Below the pieces are notes generated by a model that did no database searches, was not told the origin of the DNA, and saw nothing but the letters and a program-made list of their open reading frames with translations. Source: Leadbetterella sp964563435 (lineage in GTDB: Bacteria > Bacteroidota > Bacteroidia > Cytophagales > Spirosomataceae). Taken from it: a stretch of DNA of 64,000 bases. Position numbers and translations under genes: made by a program. This document shows, one piece after another, positions 10,324 through 18,999 of the stretch. Numbering within the stretch: position 1 is the stretch's first letter; the number at the start of each line of letters is the position of its first letter. Location: NCBI GenBank assembly GCA_964563435.1, contig CAZLXI010000023.1:1-64000 (forward strand), given 5' to 3'.

Positions 10324-11199
10324 ATGAAACTCAACCCCTTTAATACGTCCGGTTTATTCTTACGGGGAATACCCCTGCTTCTCCTGTCTTTTACGCTATT
10401 TGCTGCTTCCGCCCAGAAAGTGAACGTGGAGGTCGCAGAGATCTATGATAACCGGCTTAGTAGCCGCTTAGTTGCGGAGCCGGCCTCTACGCTTGTCATC
10501 AGTATTGAGGTGGCCGGACTGGTAACCGATGCCCGTCGCCTCCTCAAAGTAGGCAGCGTCACCCGGGCCGTCGACAACCTGGGGAACAGCCTTCAGACAG
10601 ATGAATCGTCGTATTACACCTATAATGATCACACGATACTCAACCTCCAATTTCGTTCATCCGAAAGAAAGGCTACTGAAATTTCAGTACTGGAAGGCAC
10701 CCTGAAATACTTCACCCCCACCGTGGCCAATAAAGGACTGCTGAACGTCGATAAACCGGTGGATAAGCTGGGCACCAATATCCTGAAAGGAAAATATTCC
10801 GATATAACCATGGTGCTGCTGGACCGCAAAAAGCTGCAGAAAATAAAAGCTGAAAATGACAAAGCCTATAAACAACAGCTCGATAAGCTCAAAAAAGAAT
10901 ATGGCCCCGCTGCTGAAAGTATCCAAGAGCTGAACGAGATACTGGAAGATCCTTACTTTGGAAGCGACGATGAAATATTTTTCTTCTTTTATGATCCTAA
11001 AGCCCAGGTAAAGACGATGATGGTATTCGACGCGGAAGGTAATCATATCAACTACGGTGGTACGACAACGGGAAATCATGTATCTTTTCCGTTGCAGGAA
11101 AGTACCCTCGACAATACCATGAAAATAGAGCTCGTCATTGAGACCCCTCAGGCGGTAAAGGAATATCCTTTTGCGCTGAAAAACATTATCCTCCCCTGA
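10324..11199 (+). CDS. Exported protein of unknown function, lysine-rich helical segment
   Basis: I place the start at ATG 10324, which gives 291 residues and a proper signal peptide (about 1-31, ends ASAQ). An in-frame TTG at 10270 lies within the promoter and is rejected. The mature protein is beta-rich at the N-terminus, followed by a charged helical stretch at about residues 178-220 (LDRKKLQKIKAEND) and another beta-rich part. No family was recognised. It is the first gene after the second copy of the shared promoter and is followed 32 bp later by the repeat lipoprotein gene, so the two are likely one unit that is co-regulated with the genes at 117-10119. Confidence 0.7.
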   Translation: MKLNPFNTSGLFLRGIPLLLLSFTLFAASAQKVNVEVAEIYDNRLSSRLVAEPASTLVISIEVAGLVTDARRLLKVGSVTRAVDNLGNSLQTDESSYYTYNDHTILNLQFRSSERKATEISVLEGTLKYFTPTVANKGLLNVDKPVDKLGTNILKGKYSDITMVLLDRKKLQKIKAENDKAYKQQLDKLKKEYGPAAESIQELNEILEDPYFGSDDEIFFFFYDPKAQVKTMMVFDAEGNHINYGGTTTGNHVSFPLQESTLDNTMKIELVIETPQAVKEYPFALKNIILP

Positions 11200-11231
11200 A
11201 AACAACTATTCCATGTCTAACCTGAAATGTC

Positions 11232-13960
11232 ATGAAAAATCCGGTCAAAAATGCATTGTTGATCTGCCTGTTGATCATCATCCATTCCTGCAAAAGAGAG
11301 GAAGTGGAAAAGCAGATCCCGCCCGCCCTTTCGGAGGTCGCTGTAAGCGATATAGCGATCTTTACAGCTAAACTGTCTGCCAGCATTACCGAGGCCGGAA
11401 ACCAACCGATCTCGGGACACGGGTTCGTCATTTCCAGGACGAATGACCAACCGACCACCGATACCGACAGCACCATCAATAAGGGGTCCATTGATCCGGC
11501 CACTCCGCTACCCATTGAGATCAGCACATCGCTGACCGGGCTGAAAAACAGCACCAGCTACTATGTAAGGGTGTTTGCCCTCCTGCCGTCGGGGGCGATC
11601 TACAGCCCGACGCAAACCTTCAAAACCGCAGATATCATTCAGCCCGGCATCACCACCGATACCGCTACCAATGTTACCCATAACGCCGCCCGGCTCTCCG
11701 GCACCGTACGAAGCAAGGGTACTTACGACATCCGTGAATACGGTATGGTCTGGGCTACAACGGCCAATCCGACCACGGCCGTCACCACCAAACGGGCCAT
11801 TACCGGTAACGTGACGGCCTTTCCACGAGCATTTACGGCGGATGTGACCTCGCTCAGTCTCAACACCACCTATAATTTCAGAAGCTATGTGATCTCCAAC
11901 GGGGTCACTACCTACGGCGCCAACAAAACCTTTAAAACGCCGGAAGCCGTGCAACCCGGCATCCGTACCGACGGTTCGAGCAACATCAACGTCAATTCGG
12001 CCCGGCTCTCAGGTACCGTTCTGAACGCCGGTACCTTCCCGGTCAGTGAGCACGGGATCGTATGGGGCACCGCGACCAATCCGACCATCTCACAAAACAA
12101 GGTATCTGCCGGTACTACGGTGTCGAACTATCCACGATCGTATAATGTGAATATTAACGGACTAAACAAGACCACCACCTATCACTTCCGGGCGTACGTG
12201 ACCTCCAATGGTGTGACCTCCTACGGAGCAAACAATACTTTCACCACTCCGGATGTGGTGCAGCCCGGTATTCGTACCGATGGCTCCGGCAATGTCGGCG
12301 TCAGTTCGGCGCGGCTCTCCGGTACAGTGTTAAGCGCAGGCTCCTACCCCGTTAGTGAGCACGGAATCGTATGGGGAACGGCGGCCAATCCGACCACTGC
12401 ACAGAACAAGGTGTCTGCCGGCACTACAGTATCGAGCTATCCCCGATCGTATAATGTGGATATTAACGGACTAAACAAGACCACCACCTATCACTTCCGG
12501 GCCTATGTAATCTCCAATGGCGTAACCAGCTACGGCGCAAACAACACCTTCACCACTCCCGATGTGGTTCAACCGGGCATACGAACCGACGGTTCGGGCA
12601 ATGTCGGCGTCAATTCGGCCCGGCTTTCCGGCACCGTGCTGAGTGCCGGCTCCTTCCCGGTCAGCGAGCACGGGATCGTATGGGGAACAGCGGCCAATCC
12701 GACCACCGCCCAGAACAGGCAATCTGCCGGTGGCAGTGTGGCAAACTATCCAAGATCCTATAACGTAGATATTAACGGGCTAAACAAAACCACCACCTAT
12801 CACTTCCGGGCGTATGTGACTTCGAATGGTGTGACCTCTTACGGAGCGAATCAAAGCTTTACCACCCCTGATGTGGTGCAGCCCGGTATCCGAACCGACG
12901 GTTCGGGCAATGTCGGCGTCAATTCGGCCCGGCTTTCCGGCACCGNNNNNNNNNNNNNNNNNNNNNNNNNNNNNNNNNNNNNNNNNNNNNNNNNNNNNNN
13001 NNNNNNNNNNNNNNNNNNNNNNNNNNNNNNNNNNNNNNNNNNNNNCGAACCGACGGTTCGGGCAATGTCGGCGTCAATTCGGCCCGGCTTTCCGGCACCG
13101 TGCTGAGTGCCGGCTCCTTCCCGGTCAGCGAGCACGGGATCGTATGGGGAACAGCGGCCAATCCGACCACCGCCCAGAACAGGCAATCTGCCGGTGGCAG
13201 TGTGGCAAACTATCCAAGATCCTATAATGTGGATATTAACGGGCTAAACAAAACCACCACCTACCACTTCCGGGCTTATGTGATCTCCAATGGTGCGACT
13301 TCCTACGGAGCAAATCACACCTTCACTACAGCGGACGAAAGACCGCCGAAGATCTCAACGGAAGGCCCTGCGAATGTGTCGACGAATAGCGCCAGGCTTC
13401 GTGGCACAGTTCACGATGGTGGTACATACGGCCTGTCTGAGATAGGCGTTTGCTGGGGTAAAAACAGCAACCCCACCACGAGCAACAGCAAAACGTCTAA
13501 AGGAGGCGGAGTGAGCATTCCCCATGACTATAGCTTCGATGTAAGCGGACTTGACCCCGGCTCGGAGTATCATGTACGTGCCTATGTGATATCGAACGGT
13601 GTCACTTATTACGGCGGAGATATCGCCTTCAAAACCCAGGTATTGACCACCAATCCATCTGTGGTAACCGTTGGCTCATCAAGAACGAGAACTACCGTTA
13701 CTATGGCAGGAAGAATCACCGAAAAAGGCTCGTACAGCCTGAGAGAGCACGGCATTGTATATTCCTCAACGGTCAAAATACCTGCGGTGGAAAACAGTTC
13801 CAAGCTCAGTGCAACCACGCCGAACACAGCTCCCTTACCGTATGATTACACCCGATCGGTCAATTTGACGATATCGAGCACCCTGTATTTTTACCGGGCC
13901 TACGTCATGACTTCCGACGGGCAGGTGTTTTACGGAGAGGTTATGAACTTTACGCACTGA
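11232..13960 (+). CDS. Repeat lipoprotein with 103-residue tandem modules (interrupted by assembly gap)
   Basis: The start (MKNPVKN) leads into a lipoprotein signal with the lipobox Cys at residue 20 (IIHSC), so the protein is probably a surface or outer-membrane lipoprotein. The body is a series of fibronectin-like modules of 103 residues (309 bp), seen from the pattern ARLSGTV, HGIVWGT, NPT, TTYHFRAYV. Outer modules are diverged; the central ones are nearly identical. One hundred Ns (12946-13045) interrupt it. The reading frame before and after the gap differs by one, which shows that the N count is a placeholder and not that the gene is broken. If the contigs simply overlap by the 55 bp shared on both sides, the protein has 857 residues; each additional hidden repeat adds 103. 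Likely an adhesin or ligand-binding stalk (inference). Confidence 0.8.
11637..13339 (+). repeat. 309-bp tandem coding repeat array
   Basis: Module starts can be placed at 11637, 11949, 12258, 12567, 12876 and, after the gap, at the equivalent of 13031. The spacing is 312, 309, 309 and 309 bp. The units at 12567 and after the gap are nearly identical, consistent with recent expansion or gene conversion in the centre of the array. Confidence 0.85.
12946..13045. other. Assembly gap of 100 N in tandem repeat
   Basis: Exactly 100 Ns. The 55 bp before the gap (12891-12945) are identical to the 55 bp after it (13046-13100). Frame and repeat phase require a true gap length congruent to 2 modulo 3: -55 (overlapping contig ends), 254, 563 and so on. 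Confidence 0.95.
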
Positions 13961-13975
13961 GAAATAACAGGCAGC

Positions 13976-14013
13976 GGGTAGCAGATAGTCAGGTATAAAA
14001 CTATCTGCTACCC
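13976..14013. terminator. Perfect 13-bp hairpin after repeat lipoprotein gene
   Basis: GGGTAGCAGATAG (13976-13988) and CTATCTGCTACCC (14001-14013) are perfect inverted copies around a 12-nt loop, 16 bp after the stop codon. There is no strong T-run after it, so it may be a stabilising hairpin or a repeat rather than a classical intrinsic terminator. Confidence 0.55.
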
Positions 14014-14057
14014 CCTACTTTCTGCCCCTATGCCTGTCATTTTCTTCAATGTTTTAC

Positions 14058-14065
14058 TACCTTTG
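14058..14065 (+). promoter_or_regulatory. Putative -7 box upstream of first histidine kinase
   Basis: TACCTTTG matches TAnnTTTG exactly, 63 bp before the kinase start at 14129. No good -33 TTTG is seen 19-21 bp upstream, and the shared ATCCCCC block is absent, so this gene may have a different control from its presumed target operons. Confidence 0.4.
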
Positions 14066-14128
14066 AATAGGAATATTTACCCGTGTTCAGTCGGCCATTT
14101 GTTTTTAAACTGTTTCATAAATGTGCAG

Positions 14129-16018
14129 ATGAAGAAAATACTACTCCCGCTTGTCCTCCTGGTATTCAATATACCGGCCGCATTTACCCAAAAAAGACTT
14201 GTAGACTCCTTACTTACCGAAGTGGCTAAAAACCGGGTGGATACGGGCACTGTGATCGCTTACCGGGCGTTGTCGGGCCTGGCCATCAATACCGATCCCG
14301 TACAGGGAATAGCTTATGCGTGGTCGGGAATAGAGCTGGGGCAAAAAATAAACTTTGACAAAGGGGTCGCCGGATGCTTTCTGAACATGTCTGCCAATTA
14401 CAATTCCCTTGGAAAGTACGATTCATCCCTGATATTCAATGACTCAGCGGTATACTATTCTAAAAAAGTGGGCGAGCCCGGCCGGATAGGGCTGGTTTAT
14501 CTTAACCGTGCCGACCTCAAATTCTCCCTAGAAAACTACAAAGAGACCCTGGTGCTATCCGATAGCGCCATGAAATACGCCGAGATCGCTGACCGCTCCG
14601 ATCTCAAAGCCCGCGTTTTTCATGTCCGGGGAAACATGTATTTTTCCCAGGATAACTACCCCCAAAGCCGGTCTTTCTATCAAAAGGCCCATGACCTGTA
14701 CGCAGAAAGCCAAAACTTCCGGATGATGGCCATCATCGTCAACAACCTGGGGAATGTGGACAAGCACATGAAAAACTATGATCTGGCCATCACCGACTTC
14801 CAAAAAGCACTGGATTATGCCCGGCAGGCCGGTGATGAAGTCAACCGGGCCATGTATTACAGCAATCTGAGTGATGTATATGTTCATAAGGGCGATATGA
14901 AAGCCGCAGAAGAAAATGCCCTGATCTCCCTGCGTCTGGCCCGTAAAAATAACAATGAACAACAAATACTGAATGCGCAGGCCGTTCTGGCTCATATTTA
15001 CCTGAAAACAGGAAGATCTTCGGCAGCAGTCACCGCAGCCTCTGAAAGCCTGAACCTGGCTCTCAAAAACCGGGTGGCCGACGAGGCCCGGGTGGCGGCC
15101 TCTATATTGGGAGAAGCCTATGCCACTCTCGGACAGTACAAGGAAGCCTGGCGCTATACCCTTCAAAGCAAAACCCTCGGTGATTCGGTTAACCGTCAAA
15201 AGTACGAAGAAGACGTGTTGGCCATGCAGACCAATTTTGAGCTCAAAGAAAAAGAAAATGAGATCGAACTCCTGGGCAAAGAAAATGAGCTGCACCAGCA
15301 AAAGCTCCGCCAGAACCGGATACTCATGGCGGGTTCGGCCATTATTGCCCTGCTGGCCATCGGTAGTATATTCCTGCTGATCAACCGTAACCGCGCCAAG
15401 CAGCGGATCAAAGAGCTGGAGCTGCGTAACCACATCGCTTCCGACCTGCATGATGAGGTAGGCAGCTCACTAAGCAGCATCCACCTGCTAAGCCAGATGA
15501 TCAAAAACCAGCCCGAAAGCTCCAAACGCTCCGAGCTCTTTGAAACCATGAGCCGCAACGTCAAAGAAACAGTAGACCGGATCACCGACATCGTGTGGGT
15601 GGTAAAACCCGAAGAAAACGAAAAAGGCAATCTCCGGGAACGCATGGAACGATTTGCCTACGATATATGCAGCAGCGCCGGCATCGAACTGGAACTGAAC
15701 ATCGGCAATATCAAAAAGGACACCCTGACCATGGAACAGCGCAAAAACCTCTACCTCATCTTCAAGGAAGCCGTTAACAATGCCGTAAAATACTCAGCAA
15801 CGGAAAAGCTGCGGGTAGAATTAACTCAAACCGGCAAAGAGCTGACCCTGAACGTAGAAGATCAGGGACGGGGTTTTGACCCCGATACCGTACCCAAAGG
15901 TAACGGGTTAGACAATATAAAAAACCGGACAAAAGAACTGAATGCCGTTATACATATCCTGTCCCGGCCGGGAGAAGGTACTACCGTTCAGCTGACCATG
16001 CCGGTGAATAGCGGTTAG
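14129..16018 (+). CDS. TPR sensor histidine kinase, NarL-partner type (HisKA_3)
   Basis: I place the start at ATG 14129 (629 residues) because it opens a signal peptide (MKKILLPLVLLV, ending FTQ). An upstream in-frame start would bury it. The N-terminal 350 residues are TPR-type helical repeats, expected in the periplasm. A coiled coil (ELKEKENEIELLGKENEL) leads to a transmembrane helix at about 398-418. The cytoplasmic kinase has the HisKA_3 H-box DLHDEVGSSL with phospho-acceptor His441. Its ATPase N-box is EAVNNAVKYS (about 546-555) and its G-boxes are DQGRGFD and GNGLDNI. The partner is very probably the regulator at 18197. The kinase half is nearly identical to that of the next gene, while the sensor halves differ. 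Confidence 0.88.
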   Translation: MKKILLPLVLLVFNIPAAFTQKRLVDSLLTEVAKNRVDTGTVIAYRALSGLAINTDPVQGIAYAWSGIELGQKINFDKGVAGCFLNMSANYNSLGKYDSSLIFNDSAVYYSKKVGEPGRIGLVYLNRADLKFSLENYKETLVLSDSAMKYAEIADRSDLKARVFHVRGNMYFSQDNYPQSRSFYQKAHDLYAESQNFRMMAIIVNNLGNVDKHMKNYDLAITDFQKALDYARQAGDEVNRAMYYSNLSDVYVHKGDMKAAEENALISLRLARKNNNEQQILNAQAVLAHIYLKTGRSSAAVTAASESLNLALKNRVADEARVAASILGEAYATLGQYKEAWRYTLQSKTLGDSVNRQKYEEDVLAMQTNFELKEKENEIELLGKENELHQQKLRQNRILMAGSAIIALLAIGSIFLLINRNRAKQRIKELELRNHIASDLHDEVGSSLSSIHLLSQMIKNQPESSKRSELFETMSRNVKETVDRITDIVWVVKPEENEKGNLRERMERFAYDICSSAGIELELNIGNIKKDTLTMEQRKNLYLIFKEAVNNAVKYSATEKLRVELTQTGKELTLNVEDQGRGFDPDTVPKGNGLDNIKNRTKELNAVIHILSRPGEGTTVQLTMPVNSG

Positions 16019-16135
16019 TGTTGTGTCCAGGATTTCAGGCCACAAATGAAAAGTTTGTCCCTGTATGAACCGTGAGGATCTTAAAGAAATATATAATACC
16101 CGGTTTTTGCTGCCACCCGATAAATACAGTCGACC

Positions 16136-18016
16136 ATGAAGGCATTCCTTATTTTTCTTCTCTCAGGAATGATATCATTTGTTTTTGCACAAAACAAAAA
16201 GGCAGATTCTCTGATAGCATTAATCCAAAGTACAAAACAGGATACGAGCCGGGTAAACCTGCTACGTGAAACCGGGGATGTACAGCTTAACGAAGATTCA
16301 CGTTCTGCCCTTTCTTACTTCCGGCAGTCTGTTGATCTTGCGCATAAGCTGAATTACTATCCGGGGTTATCCAGGGGGTATGGCCGTATTTACAGTATTT
16401 ATTTTTATAGTTCTGTATTTGATTCTGCCCTGGCGTATATCGATACTACCCTGTATTACACACACAAGGGGGGGCTGACCTCCCGCCTGGCAACTATCTA
16501 CCTTAGCAGAGCCAATGTATACGTAAGCCTCAGTAATTACCAGCTCGCCCTCAATGATTGCCTTTCCGCCGAAACCTACGCCCGTAAAACAGGAGACAAC
16601 GATGCTTTAGCGCATATTTTTCAACTTCAAGCCAATATTTACCGTTCCCAGGAACAGTTAATCCCTGCCATGGAATTTCAGAATAAGTCTATTCAATTAT
16701 TCCGGCAGCTAGGCAACCGAACCCAGGAAGGGCATGCCTTATATACGTATGCCATGCTGCTTCTGCGAATGCATAAAAGCACAGAGGCCCTTCAGGCCAT
16801 AAACACGGCTACCGCCATAGCAGACAGTATAAAAAACTATGCAACCATGGCTACCTATCGTCAGGTATTAACCGAAATATTACTAGAAGAAAAACGATAC
16901 CCGGAAGCGCAGACTACCGCCGCTAAAGCCTTGCAATTTGCTGAACTGTCCAATATAACCCAGGTCAAAGGCTATGTTCTGGAAGTATTTTCTCTCCTTC
17001 ATCAAGCCCAGCAAAATTATCCCGAAACCATCCGGTACGGATCTGAAGCCTATGCTATTTTCAAAAAATCAAAAGATCTCTGGCACCAGCGCAAGCTTGC
17101 CTCTATCCTTGCCAGCGCCTTTGAAAAGACCGGAGATACAGCACAGGCTCTGCATTACCATAAAATTTATAATACCCTCCATGACAATCTTCTCCGGCAA
17201 CAACTCGCTATCGAAACCAGCCGCCTGCAGCTACAGTTCCGTTTCAGAGAGAAAGACAATGAAATAAAATTACTTGCCCAGGAAAAAGAATTACAGGAAC
17301 AACGTCTGTACAAACAAACCGTGGTGTCTCTCCTGACCGGAACACTTGCCCTTCTGTTACTGGGCGGAATTATCCTGTTGCGAAACAGGAGCAGGCTTAA
17401 ACACCAGATCCATGAGCTCAAGCTACGCAATCTCATCGCCTCCGATCTGCACGATGAGGTCGGCAGCTCGTTAAGCAGCATCCACCTGCTCAGCCAGATG
17501 ATCAAAAACCAGCCCGAAAGTCCGCAGCGTTCCGAGCTATTTGAAACCATGAGCCGTAACGTAAAAGAAACTGTAGACCGGATCATGGACATCGTATGGG
17601 TGGTAAAACCCGAAGAAAATGAAAAAGGCAGCCTTCGGGAACGCATGGAACGCTTTGCTTATGACATATGCAGCAGCGCGGGCATTGAGCTGGAACTGAA
17701 CATCGGTGATATCAAAAAAGATATTCTGACCATGGAACAGCGTAAAAACCTTTACCTCATTTTCAAGGAGGCCGTAAACAATGCCGTAAAATATTCGGGC
17801 TCGGAGAAATTACGCGTGGAACTGGTTCAAACCGGCAAAGAGCTGATCCTGAACGTGGAAGATCAGGGCCGGGGATTTGACCCCGATACTGTACCCAAAG
17901 GTAATGGCTTAAATAATATGAAAAATCGTGCGAAGGAGCTGAACGCCGCGCTGGAGATCTTGTCGCGGGAGGGCGGGGGAACTGCTGTACGGCTTAATAT
18001 GCCGGTGAACAGCTAA
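16136..18016 (+). CDS. Second TPR sensor histidine kinase (paralogue)
   Basis: 626 residues with a signal peptide (ends VFAQ), a TPR-like helical sensor part, a coiled coil (RFREKDNEIKLLAQEKELQ), a transmembrane helix at about 398-418 (VVSLLTGTLALLLLGG) and a HisKA_3/HATPase module with His439 in DLHDEVGSSL. From the H-box onward it matches the preceding kinase at about 89 percent of residues by my manual count, whereas the sensors share only the fold type. The two probably read different cues and feed the same response regulator. The final codons (VNS and stop) lie within the hairpin repeat at 18005-18128. Confidence 0.88.
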   Translation: MKAFLIFLLSGMISFVFAQNKKADSLIALIQSTKQDTSRVNLLRETGDVQLNEDSRSALSYFRQSVDLAHKLNYYPGLSRGYGRIYSIYFYSSVFDSALAYIDTTLYYTHKGGLTSRLATIYLSRANVYVSLSNYQLALNDCLSAETYARKTGDNDALAHIFQLQANIYRSQEQLIPAMEFQNKSIQLFRQLGNRTQEGHALYTYAMLLLRMHKSTEALQAINTATAIADSIKNYATMATYRQVLTEILLEEKRYPEAQTTAAKALQFAELSNITQVKGYVLEVFSLLHQAQQNYPETIRYGSEAYAIFKKSKDLWHQRKLASILASAFEKTGDTAQALHYHKIYNTLHDNLLRQQLAIETSRLQLQFRFREKDNEIKLLAQEKELQEQRLYKQTVVSLLTGTLALLLLGGIILLRNRSRLKHQIHELKLRNLIASDLHDEVGSSLSSIHLLSQMIKNQPESPQRSELFETMSRNVKETVDRIMDIVWVVKPEENEKGSLRERMERFAYDICSSAGIELELNIGDIKKDILTMEQRKNLYLIFKEAVNNAVKYSGSEKLRVELVQTGKELILNVEDQGRGFDPDTVPKGNGLNNMKNRAKELNAALEILSREGGGTAVRLNMPVNS

Positions 18017-18128
18017 CAGTGAACAACTAACAGTGAACAACTAACAGTGAAGGTGCTGAAGGCAGCTTTTTGAGGTAAAAGCAACAAATTACGCCAACTG
18101 TTCACTGTTAACTGTTAGTTGTTCACTG
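18005..18128. repeat. 14-bp hairpin repeat element, copy B
   Basis: Tandem TAACAGTGAACAAC units (18005-18050) include the stop codon of the second kinase. A core (GCTGAAGGCAGCTTTTTGAGG) and an inverted arm at 18096-18128 follow. It ends a few bases before the promoter of the response regulator. Confidence 0.7.
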
Positions 18129-18131
18129 AAA

Positions 18132-18181
18132 AAATCCCCCGTTTTCGCTATTTCCCCGCCCCAAAAAACTATTCAAATTTG
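18132..18181 (+). promoter_or_regulatory. Shared regulated promoter, copy 3 (regulator gene)
   Basis: Contains ATCCCCCGTTTTCGCTATT (18134-18152), then 20 bp between ATTT (18150-18153) and the -7-like box CAAATTTG (18174-18181). The geometry is identical to the copies at 48 and 10251. Its position directly before the regulator gene suggests autoregulation. Confidence 0.6.
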
Positions 18182-18196
18182 TAAAAAAATACGCTT

Positions 18197-18844
18197 ATGA
18201 TAAAGGTTGCAATTTTTGAGGATAATGCACATTTACGGGCGACCTGCCAACTGTTGCTGGAAGCAGCAGATGACATCGTCTGTGTAGGAGCATGGCCCGA
18301 TGCCAACCAGGCCGTAACGAACCTGGCCACAACAGAGTGCGATGTAGTGCTGATGGACATCGAAATGCCCGGCACCAACGGCATAGAAGCTACCGCCAGA
18401 ATAAAAGAGCACCTGCCCAACATAAACGTAGTGATCCAGAGTGTTTTTGATGATGATGATTATATTTTCCGGGCCATTTGCAACGGCGCCTCGGGCTACC
18501 TCCTGAAAAACATTGGCCCCGAAAAATACCTCGACGTGATCCGGGAGGTACACAGTGGCGGCTCTCCCATGACCCCGGGTATAGCCCGAAGGGTACTGGA
18601 ACTTTTTAAGAGTGGTTATCAACCCGGAAGCAGTTCCTCCCCCCGGTATAATCTTACGGAACAGGAAACTAAAGTGCTGGGACTCTTAGTGGCCGGCAAG
18701 AGCTACAAAATGATCGCCGACAGCCTGATCGTATCACTTCAAACGGTAAAGTCACATATCCGGAATATCTATGCCAAGCTGCATGTGCATTCGAGTACGG
18801 AGGCGGTGAGTAAAGCGATCCGGGATCGGATAGTGAGACTGTAG
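18197..18844 (+). CDS. NarL/LuxR-family response regulator
   Basis: 215 residues. The receiver domain (about 1-120) has acidic pair Glu8-Asp9, phospho-acceptor Asp54 (VVLMDIEMPG) and the conserved lysine in GYLLKN. The position usually held by Thr/Ser is in VIQSVFDDDD. A LuxR-type helix-turn-helix follows at about 150-195 (LTEQETKVLGLLVAGKS, TVKSHIRNIYAKLHV). It lies after two matching histidine kinases and has its own promoter that shares a 19-bp block with the two surface-protein units, which points to those units and itself as targets. Its stop codon touches the hairpin repeat at 18845. Confidence 0.92.
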   Translation: MIKVAIFEDNAHLRATCQLLLEAADDIVCVGAWPDANQAVTNLATTECDVVLMDIEMPGTNGIEATARIKEHLPNINVVIQSVFDDDDYIFRAICNGASGYLLKNIGPEKYLDVIREVHSGGSPMTPGIARRVLELFKSGYQPGSSSSPRYNLTEQETKVLGLLVAGKSYKMIADSLIVSLQTVKSHIRNIYAKLHVHSSTEAVSKAIRDRIVRL

Positions 18845-18999
18845 CAGTGAACAAGTAACAGTGAACAACTAACAGTGAACAACTAACAGTGAACAAGTAA
18901 CAGTGAACAAGTAAAAAATGATTTTGTTGAAGACAGCTTTTCGAAGTGAAAATACCCAACAACGCCAACTGTTAACTGTTAGTTATTAACTGTTCACTA
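18845..18999. repeat. 14-bp hairpin repeat element, copy C
   Basis: Five tandem units (CAGTGAACAAGTAA or CAGTGAACAACTAA) span about 18845-18914, followed by a core (GATTTTGTTGAAGACAGC) like copy A and an inverted arm at 18967-18998. It lies between the convergent regulator and gltD genes; the gltD stop codon at 18986-18988 is inside the right arm. Probably acts as a two-way transcription end. Confidence 0.75.

Noticed and set aside
12851..13227. Separate genes around the N stretch
   Set aside because: They are produced by translating 100 placeholder Ns; frame and repeat phase show one continuous repeat lipoprotein gene.
1798..13960. Type IX secretion C-terminal domain on the surface proteins
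   Set aside because: I looked at the ends of the giant, FN3 and repeat proteins and found no typical Gly/Lys-rich T9SS ending; other export routes are more likely.
15196..17646. Two similar leftward proteins opposite the kinase domains
   Set aside because: They appear in both copies only because the kinase DNA is nearly identical; no signal or promoter supports them.
10112..18999. CRISPR array
   Set aside because: The 14-bp units are directly adjacent without unique spacers and have an inverted arm; no cas gene is near.
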